Assembly (NCBI GenBank): GCA_025360395.1
Contig: JANYCH010000199.1
Coordinates: 1 to 33,910 of the forward strand
Direction: 5' to 3'
Length of the DNA: 33,910 nt
DNA from: Cytophagales bacterium
Lineage (GTDB): Bacteria; Bacteroidota; Bacteroidia; Cytophagales; UBA9547
Positions 19,102-29,046 of the stretch are shown here, in pieces (position 1 is the first letter of the stretch; the number at the start of each line of letters is the position of its first letter). The position numbers were made by a program, and so were the translations under genes. Below the pieces are notes generated by a model. It ran no database searches. It was not told where the DNA came from and worked only from the letters and a program-made list of their open reading frames with translations.

Positions 19102-19928
19102 TAAGAAATACGCCTGTAAATCTTTTCCTTACTATCTATTACTTCAAAATTTTTCCTGTATCTGGAAGTACTTAATGATTCTTTATTTCCTAAAACAAGG
19201 TATCCAAATACAGGAAGGCTATCAAGGAACATGCCAATTACTTTTTCCTGTAAATCTCTTTGAAAATATATCAATACGTTTCTGCAAACGATTAAATTAA
19301 ACTCATTGAAAGACGCATCACTAACCAAATTATGGGTAGAGTAAATTACGTTTGCTTTTAACTGTTCATTCATTATTGCATTATTATATCTCGCAAAATA
19401 ATAATCGGATAATGAAGTATGACCGCCAGCATTGATATAGTTTTTTGAATAATCTTTCATAACAGACAAAGGATAAATACCTTCTGCTGCTTCATTTATT
19501 ACTTTTTGATTAATGTCAGTAGCATAAATCCTGGTTTTTTTTAATATTCCTTCTTCTTTAAACAGGATTGCCAATGAGTAAACTTCTTCTCCAGTAGAAC
19601 ACCCAGCATCCCAAACACGAACATGCGGGTAAGTATCTAATTGAGGTATAACCTTAGCACGCAATTCTTTAAAGAAACCAGGGTCGCGGAACATTTCTGT
19701 TACATTGACAGTTATCTCCAACAGAAAATTATTAAAATGAAACTGGTCAATTTCCAAGTAACGCTTTAATTCTTCAACGGCTGACATCTTCATATTGGCC
19801 ATATATCTTCTTATTCGTCTCTGAAAAGAAGCTATAGAATATAAAGTAAAATCGAACCCATACATTCCCTTTATAAACAAAAGTAAATCAAGATATTCGT
19901 CATCATCCAATTCTAAAAGTGCAGACAT
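19101..19928 (-). CDS. CheR-type protein-glutamate O-methyltransferase
   Basis: ITVNVTEMFRDPGFF, VWDAGCSTGEEVYSLAILF, IYATDINQKVINEA, NLIVCRNVLIYFQRDLQ, LVLGNKESLS. Confidence 0.95.
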   Translation of the reverse strand: MSALLELDDDEYLDLLLFIKGMYGFDFTLYSIASFQRRIRRYMANMKMSAVEELKRYLEIDQFHFNNFLLEITVNVTEMFRDPGFFKELRAKVIPQLDTYPHVRVWDAGCSTGEEVYSLAILFKEEGILKKTRIYATDINQKVINEAAEGIYPLSVMKDYSKNYINAGGHTSLSDYYFARYNNAIMNEQLKANVIYSTHNLVSDASFNEFNLIVCRNVLIYFQRDLQEKVIGMFLDSLPVFGYLVLGNKESLSTSRYRKNFEVIDSKEKIYRRIS

Positions 19929-19935
19929 GTGAATT

Positions 19936-22900
19936 TTAAATCTGGTAAAGCCAAACTCTCATAAGAGAGATAAGTTTTGGTATATCAATAGGTTTTGAAG
20001 CATAATCAGAGATTCCAGCTGCCAGACATTTCTCTTTGTCTCCCGGCATTGCCTTGGCAGTTACTGCTATTATGGGCAAGTTATTAAATCTTTCATCAGC
20101 ACGTATAATTTTAGTTGCCTCGATTCCATCCATTTCAGGCATCATAATATCCATTAAAACAATTTGTATGTCAGGGTTTTTATTCAATTCATCAATCGCC
20201 TGCTTACCATCGTAGGCAACCAAGACTTCCATTCCCTGATCTTCCAATACGTTGGTCAAGGAATAAATATTCCTCATGTCATCATCTGCTATGAGTACCT
20301 TTTTGTATTTTAAAGATGCTTCAGATTTGTTTAAATTTTTCAGGAATGACTCTGCCTTGTTAAGGGTTTTATCAATACTAAACAGAAATAATTTAACTTC
20401 TTCTAATAACCTGGTATAAGAATAAGCCGTCTTTATAATAATCGTATTTGCATATTTTTTATATGCTGCTTCTTCTTTCTCAGTTAAGTCTTTACCTGAA
20501 TAAATAATGACTGGAATATTCTGGATTTGAACATTCTTTCTGATATTTTCTAAAACCTGGTAACCCGTCATATCTGGCAGGTTAATGTCCAATATCACAC
20601 AATCAAATTCTTTAACTAAAAGCATTTCCAAGGCCTCTTTCCCCGAAAAGGCACTTTGAGATATCAGATCCTGGGTAATAAGTAATTCTTTTACTGCATT
20701 ATTTTCAATAGTATTGTCTTCAACTATCAGGACGGTTTTTGTGGGGCTAGCCTCTTCATTCCTGTTAATATTTCCTAAAGTCTGATCCAACATCTGCAAA
20801 GTCAAGGGTTTCGGAATGAAAGTTTCCTGACCCAAATCTTTCGAACCTTCTTTTTCAAAGGCCGACATTAAATGGACCGGCACTTTCTTTAATGAGGGGT
20901 CATTTTTCAATTTCCTTAAAACTTCCCACCCTGTTGTATCTGGAAGTTGAATATCAAGTAGAATAGCGTCAGGATTACAGTTTTTAGCAAGTTCAAAACC
21001 TTCGCTTCCGTTACTTGCTGTAAACACTTCATATCCCTTTTTCTCAGAATAATCTACCAGAATATTACTAAAGTAAAAATCATCTTCGATAATCAGGATC
21101 CTGGTTTTCCCTCCTATAATTTTCCCTTTTTTAAATTCAACAGCTTGCGCTGTTTTTATTTCCTTCACATTTCTGGCTGGCTGTTCTCTTTCAACATTCT
21201 CAATAGGTTGAGGCGCTTCCAGCAGATACGGCAAATAAAGAGTGAAGGAGCTTCCTTTTCCCAGTTCACTTTCAAACTGAATTTCTCCGCCTAATAATGC
21301 TGCCAGGTCACGGCTTATGGTTAAGCCCAATCCGGAACCTCCAAATTTTCTGGTTGTAGAAAGGTCTGCCTGTTGAAAAGCTTCAAAAACAATGTGTTTT
21401 TTATCTTCCGCAATACCAATCCCAGCGTCTTTGACAGTAAATGCTATTGTTTTACCATTTTTCAAATTGGTATTGGCAAACTTTACTTCATTCCCTACTC
21501 TGTGTATATTGTATTCAATCGATTTATCCTTCGGAGTAAATTTAAAAGCATTTGATAATAAGTTCTTCAGGATTTGTTCTACCCTAAAACGGTCGGTACG
21601 GATAGTTTCTGGCAGGGCAGGATCTATAAAAACTTTAAAATCTATCTGTTTTTCTAAGGCAAGGTCTTTAAATTGGCCTTCAAGATTGAATTCATCAATT
21701 TTATACTCACTTAATTCAAGAGCAACTTTTCCAGATTCAATTCTGGCAAGATCTAATATTTCGTTTATTAGTTTTAGAAGGTCGTTCCCTGACTTTTCAA
21801 TAACACCGGCATGTTGAGTCTCTTTTTCGGATAAGGTATTATTCCGGTTGTCCTTTAATATTTTGGCAAGGATCAGAATACTGTTTAATGGTGTCCTTAA
21901 TTCGTGCGACATATTGGCCAGAAAATCTGACTTATATTTACTAACCATTTCGAATTGTTCCATTTTAAGCTGAATTGCATCTTTTGCATTTTCAAGCTCC
22001 TGGTTTTTGTACCTTAGGCTTTCATATTGTTCTTCAAGTTCATTGGTTTTTTCCTCCAATTCGGCATTTTTTTCCTGTAGTTCTTCTTCACTTGTTCTCA
22101 ATTCTTCTTCTGAAGCCTGCAAAAGATCCCTTTGATAACGGATTTCTTCATTAATCTGCCTTAATTCTTCCTGCTGGGCTTCAAGTTCTTCTGCCTGGTT
22201 TTGAACTTGTTTTAGAAACTCTTCAGTTTTCATTTCTGACTTTATTGCGAACAAGAATGTAGCAACAGTAAGATTAATGCCATTCAGGAATTCTAAATCC
22301 TTCTTGTCAAAATTATTTTTATGTAATAATTCTACTATTGCAATTGTTTTATTGTGATGATAAAAAGGAAGTAAAAGTATACTGGAAGGCTCAATATTTA
22401 CAAAAGTTGACTTTATTGTCAAACTGCCATCCGGTACATCGTTTATTATAGTTGGTTTCATATCAAGTACGACCTGACCAAGTAAACCCTCTCCTGATTT
22501 AAATTTGGAACGGGTATTCGAAGTATTTTCAAATGCAAATTGGTTTGTCAATTGAAACTCATCATTTTCATCCTGAATAAATAAAATTCCAGAATTACTT
22601 TTGGTAAAATCGCATAAGAAACGTAATAGCTTATCTCCAAAACTTTCCAATTCCCTTTCCGGTCTCAACAAATCATTTAGTTCAGTCGATTTTGAGAGTA
22701 GATAGTTGTTCTTATTTAATTCTGTTTGACTCAATAAAATTTGTTCATTGTTAGATTTGAGTTCGGCATTTAGCCTGGAAAGTTCCATTTCTGCAAACTC
22801 CCTGATTTTAATATCTTTGGAGATAAGGTAGAAAGACAGCAAGGAAACTAAAACTGCTATCATGGATGTAATACCTATAATATAGGGTGTAATAGTAGCA

Positions 22901-23442
22901 AATTGTTCAACTCCCTTTATCCTGATATTCAACAACCTGTCTTCTTCAATTTTCATTTCGGCTATGATAGCCCTACATTTAAACATAATTTCCCTGCCCT
23001 TTAACATATCATGAACAGGCATTCTATGTTCGGCTTTGTAAATTCTTATAACAGAATCTAATGTGGAGAATCTTAGATTAATATACGGCACAAGCCTTCT
23101 AATGCTATTCTGTTGCCTGTCATTGTCTATTGTAAGAGCCCTTATTGATTCTACGGATTCCATAGCCCTTTCGTGGCTTCCATTGTAAAGTGAAAGAAAA
23201 ACATCTTCTCCTGAGAGCAAATAACCTCTTTGTGAAGTTTCCCCATCTTTAAGACTAGAAAGCACATTCTCAAGACTTTTTAATACTTCATTGGTGTGGT
23301 CAACTAATTTAGACATCTTAATTAACTCCCTTATACTGAAAAAGGACAGCAAGGAACTGATGATCAATATGATTAAAGAAAATCCTAACCCGAACTGTAT
23401 TTTCTTATTTAGGGTTACGTTAGAAAAATTTAAATTTGACAT
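19936..23442 (-). CDS. large hybrid sensor histidine kinase (CHASE3-like, GAF, coiled coil, HisKA/HATPase, three REC domains)
   Basis: 1168 aa with two N-terminal TMs; FLANMSHELRTPLNSILIL; GGSGLGLTISRDLAALLGGEI; three receivers (ILIIEDDFYFSN, VLIVEDNTIENN, VLIADDDMRNIY). Confidence 0.95.
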   Translation of the reverse strand: MSNLNFSNVTLNKKIQFGLGFSLIILIISSLLSFFSIRELIKMSKLVDHTNEVLKSLENVLSSLKDGETSQRGYLLSGEDVFLSLYNGSHERAMESVESIRALTIDNDRQQNSIRRLVPYINLRFSTLDSVIRIYKAEHRMPVHDMLKGREIMFKCRAIIAEMKIEEDRLLNIRIKGVEQFATITPYIIGITSMIAVLVSLLSFYLISKDIKIREFAEMELSRLNAELKSNNEQILLSQTELNKNNYLLSKSTELNDLLRPERELESFGDKLLRFLCDFTKSNSGILFIQDENDEFQLTNQFAFENTSNTRSKFKSGEGLLGQVVLDMKPTIINDVPDGSLTIKSTFVNIEPSSILLLPFYHHNKTIAIVELLHKNNFDKKDLEFLNGINLTVATFLFAIKSEMKTEEFLKQVQNQAEELEAQQEELRQINEEIRYQRDLLQASEEELRTSEEELQEKNAELEEKTNELEEQYESLRYKNQELENAKDAIQLKMEQFEMVSKYKSDFLANMSHELRTPLNSILILAKILKDNRNNTLSEKETQHAGVIEKSGNDLLKLINEILDLARIESGKVALELSEYKIDEFNLEGQFKDLALEKQIDFKVFIDPALPETIRTDRFRVEQILKNLLSNAFKFTPKDKSIEYNIHRVGNEVKFANTNLKNGKTIAFTVKDAGIGIAEDKKHIVFEAFQQADLSTTRKFGGSGLGLTISRDLAALLGGEIQFESELGKGSSFTLYLPYLLEAPQPIENVEREQPARNVKEIKTAQAVEFKKGKIIGGKTRILIIEDDFYFSNILVDYSEKKGYEVFTASNGSEGFELAKNCNPDAILLDIQLPDTTGWEVLRKLKNDPSLKKVPVHLMSAFEKEGSKDLGQETFIPKPLTLQMLDQTLGNINRNEEASPTKTVLIVEDNTIENNAVKELLITQDLISQSAFSGKEALEMLLVKEFDCVILDINLPDMTGYQVLENIRKNVQIQNIPVIIYSGKDLTEKEEAAYKKYANTIIIKTAYSYTRLLEEVKLFLFSIDKTLNKAESFLKNLNKSEASLKYKKVLIADDDMRNIYSLTNVLEDQGMEVLVAYDGKQAIDELNKNPDIQIVLMDIMMPEMDGIEATKIIRADERFNNLPIIAVTAKAMPGDKEKCLAAGISDYASKPIDIPKLISLMRVWLYQI

Positions 23443-23806
23443 TAAAGGTTTATTTCGTGGATTAATATTTGTCTTAAAACAATTTCAAACAATCTTAACA
23501 AAATTTAAAAATTCCATTCGTTTCATACTGATATATAAGAACTTATAATAATCCTGTATCAAACTGTTTTTCAAATAGTTATTTAAAAATCTAAATAACA
23601 TACAACTAAAAAAACTTTGCCATAAGGTACGCATGAAACCATAAAAAATTATATTATTGTTATTTAATACTTCTAATTTAATAAATAAGACAAGTGGATA
23701 AAAATAAATATTATTTATCCTTTTCGAAACAAAAATCCGAATATTGACCAAAAACAATATTTTTAAATATTATAATTAGTAAAATTTGAATATTTCAGAA
23801 TAATAT

Positions 23807-23837
23807 TTTGTAATTACTTGAAGCATCCCTATATTTG
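23807..23837 (+). promoter_or_regulatory. Bacteroidetes-type promoter: TTTG - N19 - TATATTTG upstream of the TauE/SafE gene
   Basis: Match to TTTG-N19-TAnnTTTG about 100 nt upstream of the transporter CDS. Confidence 0.65.
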
Positions 23838-23933
23838 AAATGCTTATTTATCTTTTTGAAAACATTCATTCCTTCTGGTTTCTATATCCTTCACAACATA
23901 GATTTTAGGCAGGTATAACAAGACAGAGCCACA

Positions 23934-24941
23934 ATGAAAATCAGGAGAATTATAGAAAAACATGATAAGGCAGACATTGAGCATGAGGAATTAGGCATAC
24001 CGCCTTTAGAAGAATCAGTTCACGAAGAACCATGGAGCCTCCTCAAAAAATGCTTAGTGGCAGCATTCATTGCAATAGGTGTGGTAACTGTAGTTTATTT
24101 TCTGCTTCAATTCCTTTTTCCCGTTTTTACTGCTGAAAAAGTTGTTCAATTTATTGATGTATTTACCCAGAAAAAATTCTGGACATATGTATTTGTTGGC
24201 CTTGGTGCACAAATGATTGATGGGGCTTTAGGAATGGCATATGGAGTTAGTTCTACAACCTTTTTATTGAGTGCAGGTGTAGGGCCTTCCGCAGCAAGTG
24301 CAAGTGTGCACATTGCCGAAATGTTTACATCAGGTATATCCGGCATTTCTCACCTCAAATTTGGGAATGTTAACAAAAAGCTATTTAAAAGTCTTTTATT
24401 TACCGGTGTACTTGGAGGAATGCTAGGTGCATTTCTATCAACACAAATAGATGGTAATATTCTAAAGCCTTATATATCAGGATATTTGCTTATCATGGGC
24501 ATTGTAATTATAAGGAAGGCTGTTAGAAAGAATGTTAAAAAGAAAAAGACAACCAATATACGCTGGCTGGCTTTGTTTGGCGGGTTTGTTGATGCAGTCG
24601 GTGGTGGAGGTTGGGGACCTGTAGTAACTACTACACTTGTTAGCTCAGGAAGAGACCCTCGTTATACGATAGGTTCGGTTAACCTAGCCGAATTCTTTGT
24701 CGCAGTAGGTACGGCTTTGTCATTTGCCCTTTTCATGGGCCTTCAGGAATGGCAAACAATAGGTGAACTTGGTGTTATTATTTTAGGCTTAATAGTGGGT
24801 GGAATGTTTGCAGCGCCATTTGCTGCTATAATATTAAGACATGTAAAGGCAAAAAAACTGATGATTTTTGTTGGTATACTTATTATTGTTTTGAGCCTTC
24901 GGACACTGCTGAAAGCATTATTTGGAATACAATTATTCTAA
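23934..24941 (+). CDS. sulfite exporter TauE/SafE family (DUF81) permease
   Basis: GLGAQMIDGALGMAYGVSSTTFLLSAGVGPSAASASVHIAEMFTSGISGISHLKFGNV, ALFGGFVDAVGGGGWGPVVTTTL, multiple TMs. Confidence 0.9.
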   Translation: MKIRRIIEKHDKADIEHEELGIPPLEESVHEEPWSLLKKCLVAAFIAIGVVTVVYFLLQFLFPVFTAEKVVQFIDVFTQKKFWTYVFVGLGAQMIDGALGMAYGVSSTTFLLSAGVGPSAASASVHIAEMFTSGISGISHLKFGNVNKKLFKSLLFTGVLGGMLGAFLSTQIDGNILKPYISGYLLIMGIVIIRKAVRKNVKKKKTTNIRWLALFGGFVDAVGGGGWGPVVTTTLVSSGRDPRYTIGSVNLAEFFVAVGTALSFALFMGLQEWQTIGELGVIILGLIVGGMFAAPFAAIILRHVKAKKLMIFVGILIIVLSLRTLLKALFGIQLF

Positions 24942-24954
24942 ACCTGAAAAAAAA

Positions 24955-26169
24955 ATGGATCAGTTATTACTACAGGAAGTAAGGAGAATTGCGGGACAAA
25001 TTTCAAATGAAGTAATTTTCTACAGGCGGCATTTGCACCAAAATCCCGAACTTTCTTTTAAAGAATTTAAAACTTCCGAATTTATTGCCCAAACACTAAT
25101 CAGCAAAAATATTCAGGTAGAATATGTAAAAGAAGGGATTGCCCAGACAGGATTGGTTGCATATATAAAAGGCAAAAATCCTGAAAAAAAACAGGTCGCT
25201 TTAAGGGCAGATATGGACGCATTGCCTATTCAGGAGCAAAATAGCGTAGATTATAAATCTGAAAATGAAGGAATTATGCATGCTTGTGGACATGATGTAC
25301 ATTCATCGTCCTTGCTTGGCACTGCGATAATCCTTAATGACCTAAAAAATGAGTTTGAAGGAACAGTAAAATTAGTGTTCCAGCCTGGTGAAGAATTAAT
25401 TCCCGGAGGAGCTTCATTGATGATAAAGGCTGGCATTTTAGAAAACAAATCCATAAAGAGCATGTTTGGCCAACACGTGGCGCCACAAATTGAGGCAGGA
25501 AAAGTCGGTTTCCGTTCCGGAATATATATGGCAAGTGCAGATGAAATTTACCTGACAATTAAAGGAAAAGGCGGTCATGCTGCCATGCCAGACACTACTG
25601 TTGATCCTGTGCTTATTATGGCACATGTCATTATTGCCCTTCAGCAAGTAGTAAGCCGCAATGCCAATCCTAAAATACCAACTGTATTATCCTTTGGTAA
25701 AGTAGTTGCTGATGGTGCAACCAATATCATTCCAAATGAGGTAAAAGTAGCCGGAACCTTTAGAACCTTGAATGAGGAGTGGCGTGCAGAAGCAAAAAAA
25801 AGAATAACTAAGATAGCCACCGGAATTGCCGAAAGTATGGGAGGGACCTGTGACGTCAATATTCTAGATGGATATCCTTACCTGGAAAACAATCCTTTAC
25901 TTACCGAACGGGCGAAAGAATATGCTAAAGAATTTTTAGGTGAAGAAAATGTTGTTGACCTGGATATTTGGATGGCATCAGAAGATTTTGCTTACTATAC
26001 ACATCATGTAGATTCGTGCTTTTATAGATTAGGTGTACGAAATGAAGAGTTAGGTATTACTTCGGGAGTTCATACTCCAACCTTTAATGTTGACGAAAAA
26101 GCATTAGAAGTCGGCAGCGGATTGATGGCCTGGCTTGCTATTAAAGAATTAGAGACTGAGCTCTCATAA
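24955..26169 (+). CDS. M20 family N-acyl-amino acid amidohydrolase
   Basis: RRHLHQNPELSFKEFKTSEF, ALRADMDALPI, MHACGHDVHSSSLLGTA, VFQPGEE, GKGGHAAMPDTTVDPV, MASEDFAYY. ATG at 24955 preferred. Confidence 0.94.
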   Translation: MDQLLLQEVRRIAGQISNEVIFYRRHLHQNPELSFKEFKTSEFIAQTLISKNIQVEYVKEGIAQTGLVAYIKGKNPEKKQVALRADMDALPIQEQNSVDYKSENEGIMHACGHDVHSSSLLGTAIILNDLKNEFEGTVKLVFQPGEELIPGGASLMIKAGILENKSIKSMFGQHVAPQIEAGKVGFRSGIYMASADEIYLTIKGKGGHAAMPDTTVDPVLIMAHVIIALQQVVSRNANPKIPTVLSFGKVVADGATNIIPNEVKVAGTFRTLNEEWRAEAKKRITKIATGIAESMGGTCDVNILDGYPYLENNPLLTERAKEYAKEFLGEENVVDLDIWMASEDFAYYTHHVDSCFYRLGVRNEELGITSGVHTPTFNVDEKALEVGSGLMAWLAIKELETELS

Positions 26170-26180
26170 GTACATAATCA

Positions 26181-27044
26181 ATGAACCTCATCAATATCTC
26201 TCCTCTCTGGAACGAATACGAGCTTATAGACTCAGGGAATTTTGAAAAGCTTGAACGCTTCGGAGAGTTTACCCTTGCCAGGCCTGAACCACAAGCCATG
26301 TGGGACAAAACATTACCCGATGAGGAATGGAATAAAATGGCTCACGCAAATTTCAGAAGAGACGAAAAAAACCCTGAAAAGGGGCTTTGGACTTTAAAAT
26401 CTTCTATGAGGGAACAATGGTTTGTTTCTTATAAATTCAACAATCTGGACCTGAAGTTCAGGTTAGGTTTATCATCATTTAAACATGTTGGTTTATTTCC
26501 GGAACAAGCTGATAACTGGAACTATATTTACCAGAAAACAGCATCTTTTGGAAAGCCCAAAATCCTGAACCTTTTTGCCTATACCGGCGGAGCATCTCTT
26601 GCAGCCAAAGCAGCAGGTGCAGATATAACACATCTTGATTCTGTAAAACAATGTATTTCATGGGCCAAAGAAAACATGGAAGCAAGCAAATTGGATAACA
26701 TCCGCTGGTTAGTTGAAGATGCTTTTAAGTATGTAAAAAGAGAAGCTAAGAGAGGTTCAAAATACCAAGGGATAATATTGGACCCACCTGCATATGGTCG
26801 TGGTCCGGAAGGCGAGAAATGGATTTTGGAAGATTGCCTCAATGAAACTTTGAAATGTTGTGCTCAAATTTTAGATGATAAAGGATTTTTAGTCCTTAAC
26901 CTGTATTCTATGGGTTATTCAGCATTGCAAGCCGAAACCTTGATTAGGTCTGTATTTGGAAACAAAAAAATAGAAATCGGGGAATTTTATTTTGAGGACA
27001 AAGCCAAAAGAAAATTACCTCTCGGACTTTTTGCCAGGTTCTAG
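26181..27044 (+). CDS. class I SAM-dependent methyltransferase (RlmI/RlmK-like)
   Basis: ILNLFAYTGGASLAAKAAGADITHLDSVKQCISWAKENMEAS, WLVEDAFKYV, GIILDPPAYGRGPEGEKW. Confidence 0.9.
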   Translation: MNLINISPLWNEYELIDSGNFEKLERFGEFTLARPEPQAMWDKTLPDEEWNKMAHANFRRDEKNPEKGLWTLKSSMREQWFVSYKFNNLDLKFRLGLSSFKHVGLFPEQADNWNYIYQKTASFGKPKILNLFAYTGGASLAAKAAGADITHLDSVKQCISWAKENMEASKLDNIRWLVEDAFKYVKREAKRGSKYQGIILDPPAYGRGPEGEKWILEDCLNETLKCCAQILDDKGFLVLNLYSMGYSALQAETLIRSVFGNKKIEIGEFYFEDKAKRKLPLGLFARF

Positions 27045-27048
27045 CATA

Positions 27049-29046
27049 TTATTTAGTCCCGATAATTTCAAATTCAGTCCTTCTGTTTAGTTGCCTTCCC
27101 TCTGGATTATCGCTTCCATCTGCCTTTTTATTGGGGGCAATTGGTTTTTCAGACCCGAATCCAGCAAACTTAAATCTGTCGTTGGTTATCCCTCTGGTGA
27201 TAAGGTAATCGACAACAGCCTTTGCTCGTTTCTCAGACAACGATTTATTGTATTCTGCAGTCCCTAGATTATCAGTATGGCCTGAAATCAGTACAATGAT
27301 ATTTGTTTGCATCATAACAAGAAAAAGCTGCTGAAGCTCAGGAAAAGATTCTGAACGGAGTGTTGCCTTATCAAAATCAAAAAAGATGTTTTTAAGGATA
27401 ATTTTAGTCCCGACAGACACTTTTTTCAAATCCACATCTACAACAAACTCCTGATAATTGGTACTCAATGGAATGTTAAAATTTTCAGAATGAAATAGGT
27501 ATGACTCCTTGTTAACTGAAATACCATAATTTTTACCTGATGGCAGTACAATTAAATATCCTCCGGTAGCATTATTTGAGGTAATTTCACCTATTACTTC
27601 ATTTTTGGTATTGTCTGTTATAGTTATCTTTCCTTCTAATGGTTGCTTTGTCACTGCATCACGGATAGTACCTTTTAATATGGTTATTGGATTAACAGTT
27701 GATGTTTGTGCAATATTTAAGTTAAAATCCTTTTTCACAAGATGATCCTTTACTTCTACTTTATGTGTTGCAACAGCAGTAGCATTAACCTCTTTAGGCA
27801 TTGAAATTTTGTAAATATCTTTCTCTCCATATGTATCTTCTTTGGCTGAAGAAAAATAACCAGTCCTGCCATCAGCTGAAAGCACAAAATAAATATCATC
27901 ATCAGGCGAATTGATTGGATAGCCTAAATTATCGGGCTCTTTAAACTGTCCATTTTCCAATTGAGACTTAAATATGTCATACCCACCCATTGTACTATGG
28001 CCCTCTGAACTAAAATACAAAGTAGTTCCATCGGGATGGATAAAAGGAGAATCTTCATCTTCTTCCGTATTTATTGTGGGACCAAGGTTGACAGGTGCAG
28101 ACCATTTCCCTTTTGTGTCCTTTGCAATTTTGTAAATATCAAAACCTCCATACCCTCCTGGGCGATCACTGTTGAAATACAATGTTTTACCATCTGGAGT
28201 GATAGAACAATGTAACTCTGAATATTTGGTATTTATTTCCTTAAAAGGCTTCGGTGCATCCCAAACTATACCGTTTAGCTTTGAAATATAAATATCACCA
28301 CCATTATTATCACGATATAAAAAAAGTTGGCTACCGTCAGGCGCTAAACCAATACTCGCATCGTGTTGGTCTGTATTTATAGGATAACCCATATTTTTAG
28401 GCGCAGACCATTTGCCATTTACATTAGTCGAAATATAAATATCTTCAAAAAATTCACCGTTTTGGTCCTTTACATCTCCGGTAGTTCCTTCTCTTGTAGA
28501 AGTAAAAACCATTTCACTTTCATCTGCCTTAATTACAGGAACATAATCACTTGCTTTGGAATTGACTTCTTTTCCTAAATTTTCGATTTTAGCAGTTACA
28601 GGATGAGCCAGTAGTACTGCACCAAATTCACACTCTTTTAGTCGTTTCTTGATTATATCATTGTCTTCTGGTGTAGCGTGGTATTTATGAAAGAGTTCAT
28701 AACTGATCTTAGCTTCTCCAAATTCAAGGTTTAACTGATGTGCCTGACCCAAAAGGTATGTGATGGACTCATCTACTTTAGAGTTTTTATTATATGCCTT
28801 CTGAAGGTAAGACAACGCCTTTCTGTTGAAAGGAGAATGAATAAGACAATAACCATAGCGGAAATTCAGGTATGCATCTTCCGAATTAATATTTAGTGCA
28901 TCTTTATAATAGGCAAGGGCCAGTTTGTAGTTTTTATCATCAAATAATTGGTCTGCTTGCCTGGTTAACTTTTTAATGTTCTGAGAAAAAGCACAAATAG
29001 AAATCAGGCAAAATGCAATTCCTAAAACAATATTGTTAATCCTCAA
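27049..29046 (-). CDS. OmpA family protein with TPR, PD40 propeller and CarboxypepD_reg-like domain (PorE-like architecture)
   Basis: TPR-like N-terminus, PD40 repeats (SELHCSITPDGKTLYFNSDRPGGYGGFDIYK), GTIRDAVTKQPLEGKI, OmpA motif ISGHTDNLGTAEYNKSLSEKRAKAVVDYLITRGI. Confidence 0.9.
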   Translation of the reverse strand: MRINNIVLGIAFCLISICAFSQNIKKLTRQADQLFDDKNYKLALAYYKDALNINSEDAYLNFRYGYCLIHSPFNRKALSYLQKAYNKNSKVDESITYLLGQAHQLNLEFGEAKISYELFHKYHATPEDNDIIKKRLKECEFGAVLLAHPVTAKIENLGKEVNSKASDYVPVIKADESEMVFTSTREGTTGDVKDQNGEFFEDIYISTNVNGKWSAPKNMGYPINTDQHDASIGLAPDGSQLFLYRDNNGGDIYISKLNGIVWDAPKPFKEINTKYSELHCSITPDGKTLYFNSDRPGGYGGFDIYKIAKDTKGKWSAPVNLGPTINTEEDEDSPFIHPDGTTLYFSSEGHSTMGGYDIFKSQLENGQFKEPDNLGYPINSPDDDIYFVLSADGRTGYFSSAKEDTYGEKDIYKISMPKEVNATAVATHKVEVKDHLVKKDFNLNIAQTSTVNPITILKGTIRDAVTKQPLEGKITITDNTKNEVIGEITSNNATGGYLIVLPSGKNYGISVNKESYLFHSENFNIPLSTNYQEFVVDVDLKKVSVGTKIILKNIFFDFDKATLRSESFPELQQLFLVMMQTNIIVLISGHTDNLGTAEYNKSLSEKRAKAVVDYLITRGITNDRFKFAGFGSEKPIAPNKKADGSDNPEGRQLNRRTEFEIIGTK

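Noticed and set aside
21392-21817. 141-aa + strand ORF inside the hybrid kinase gene
   Set aside because: Antisense shadow of the HisKA/HATPase coding region; no recognisable domain.
23485-23757. 90-aa - strand ORF in the AT-rich intergenic region
   Set aside because: Low-complexity AT-rich composition, no domain, no convincing start context; more likely intergenic or promoter DNA.
25334-25859. Several - strand ORFs inside the M20 amidohydrolase gene
   Set aside because: All antisense to a well-supported CDS without protein features of their own.
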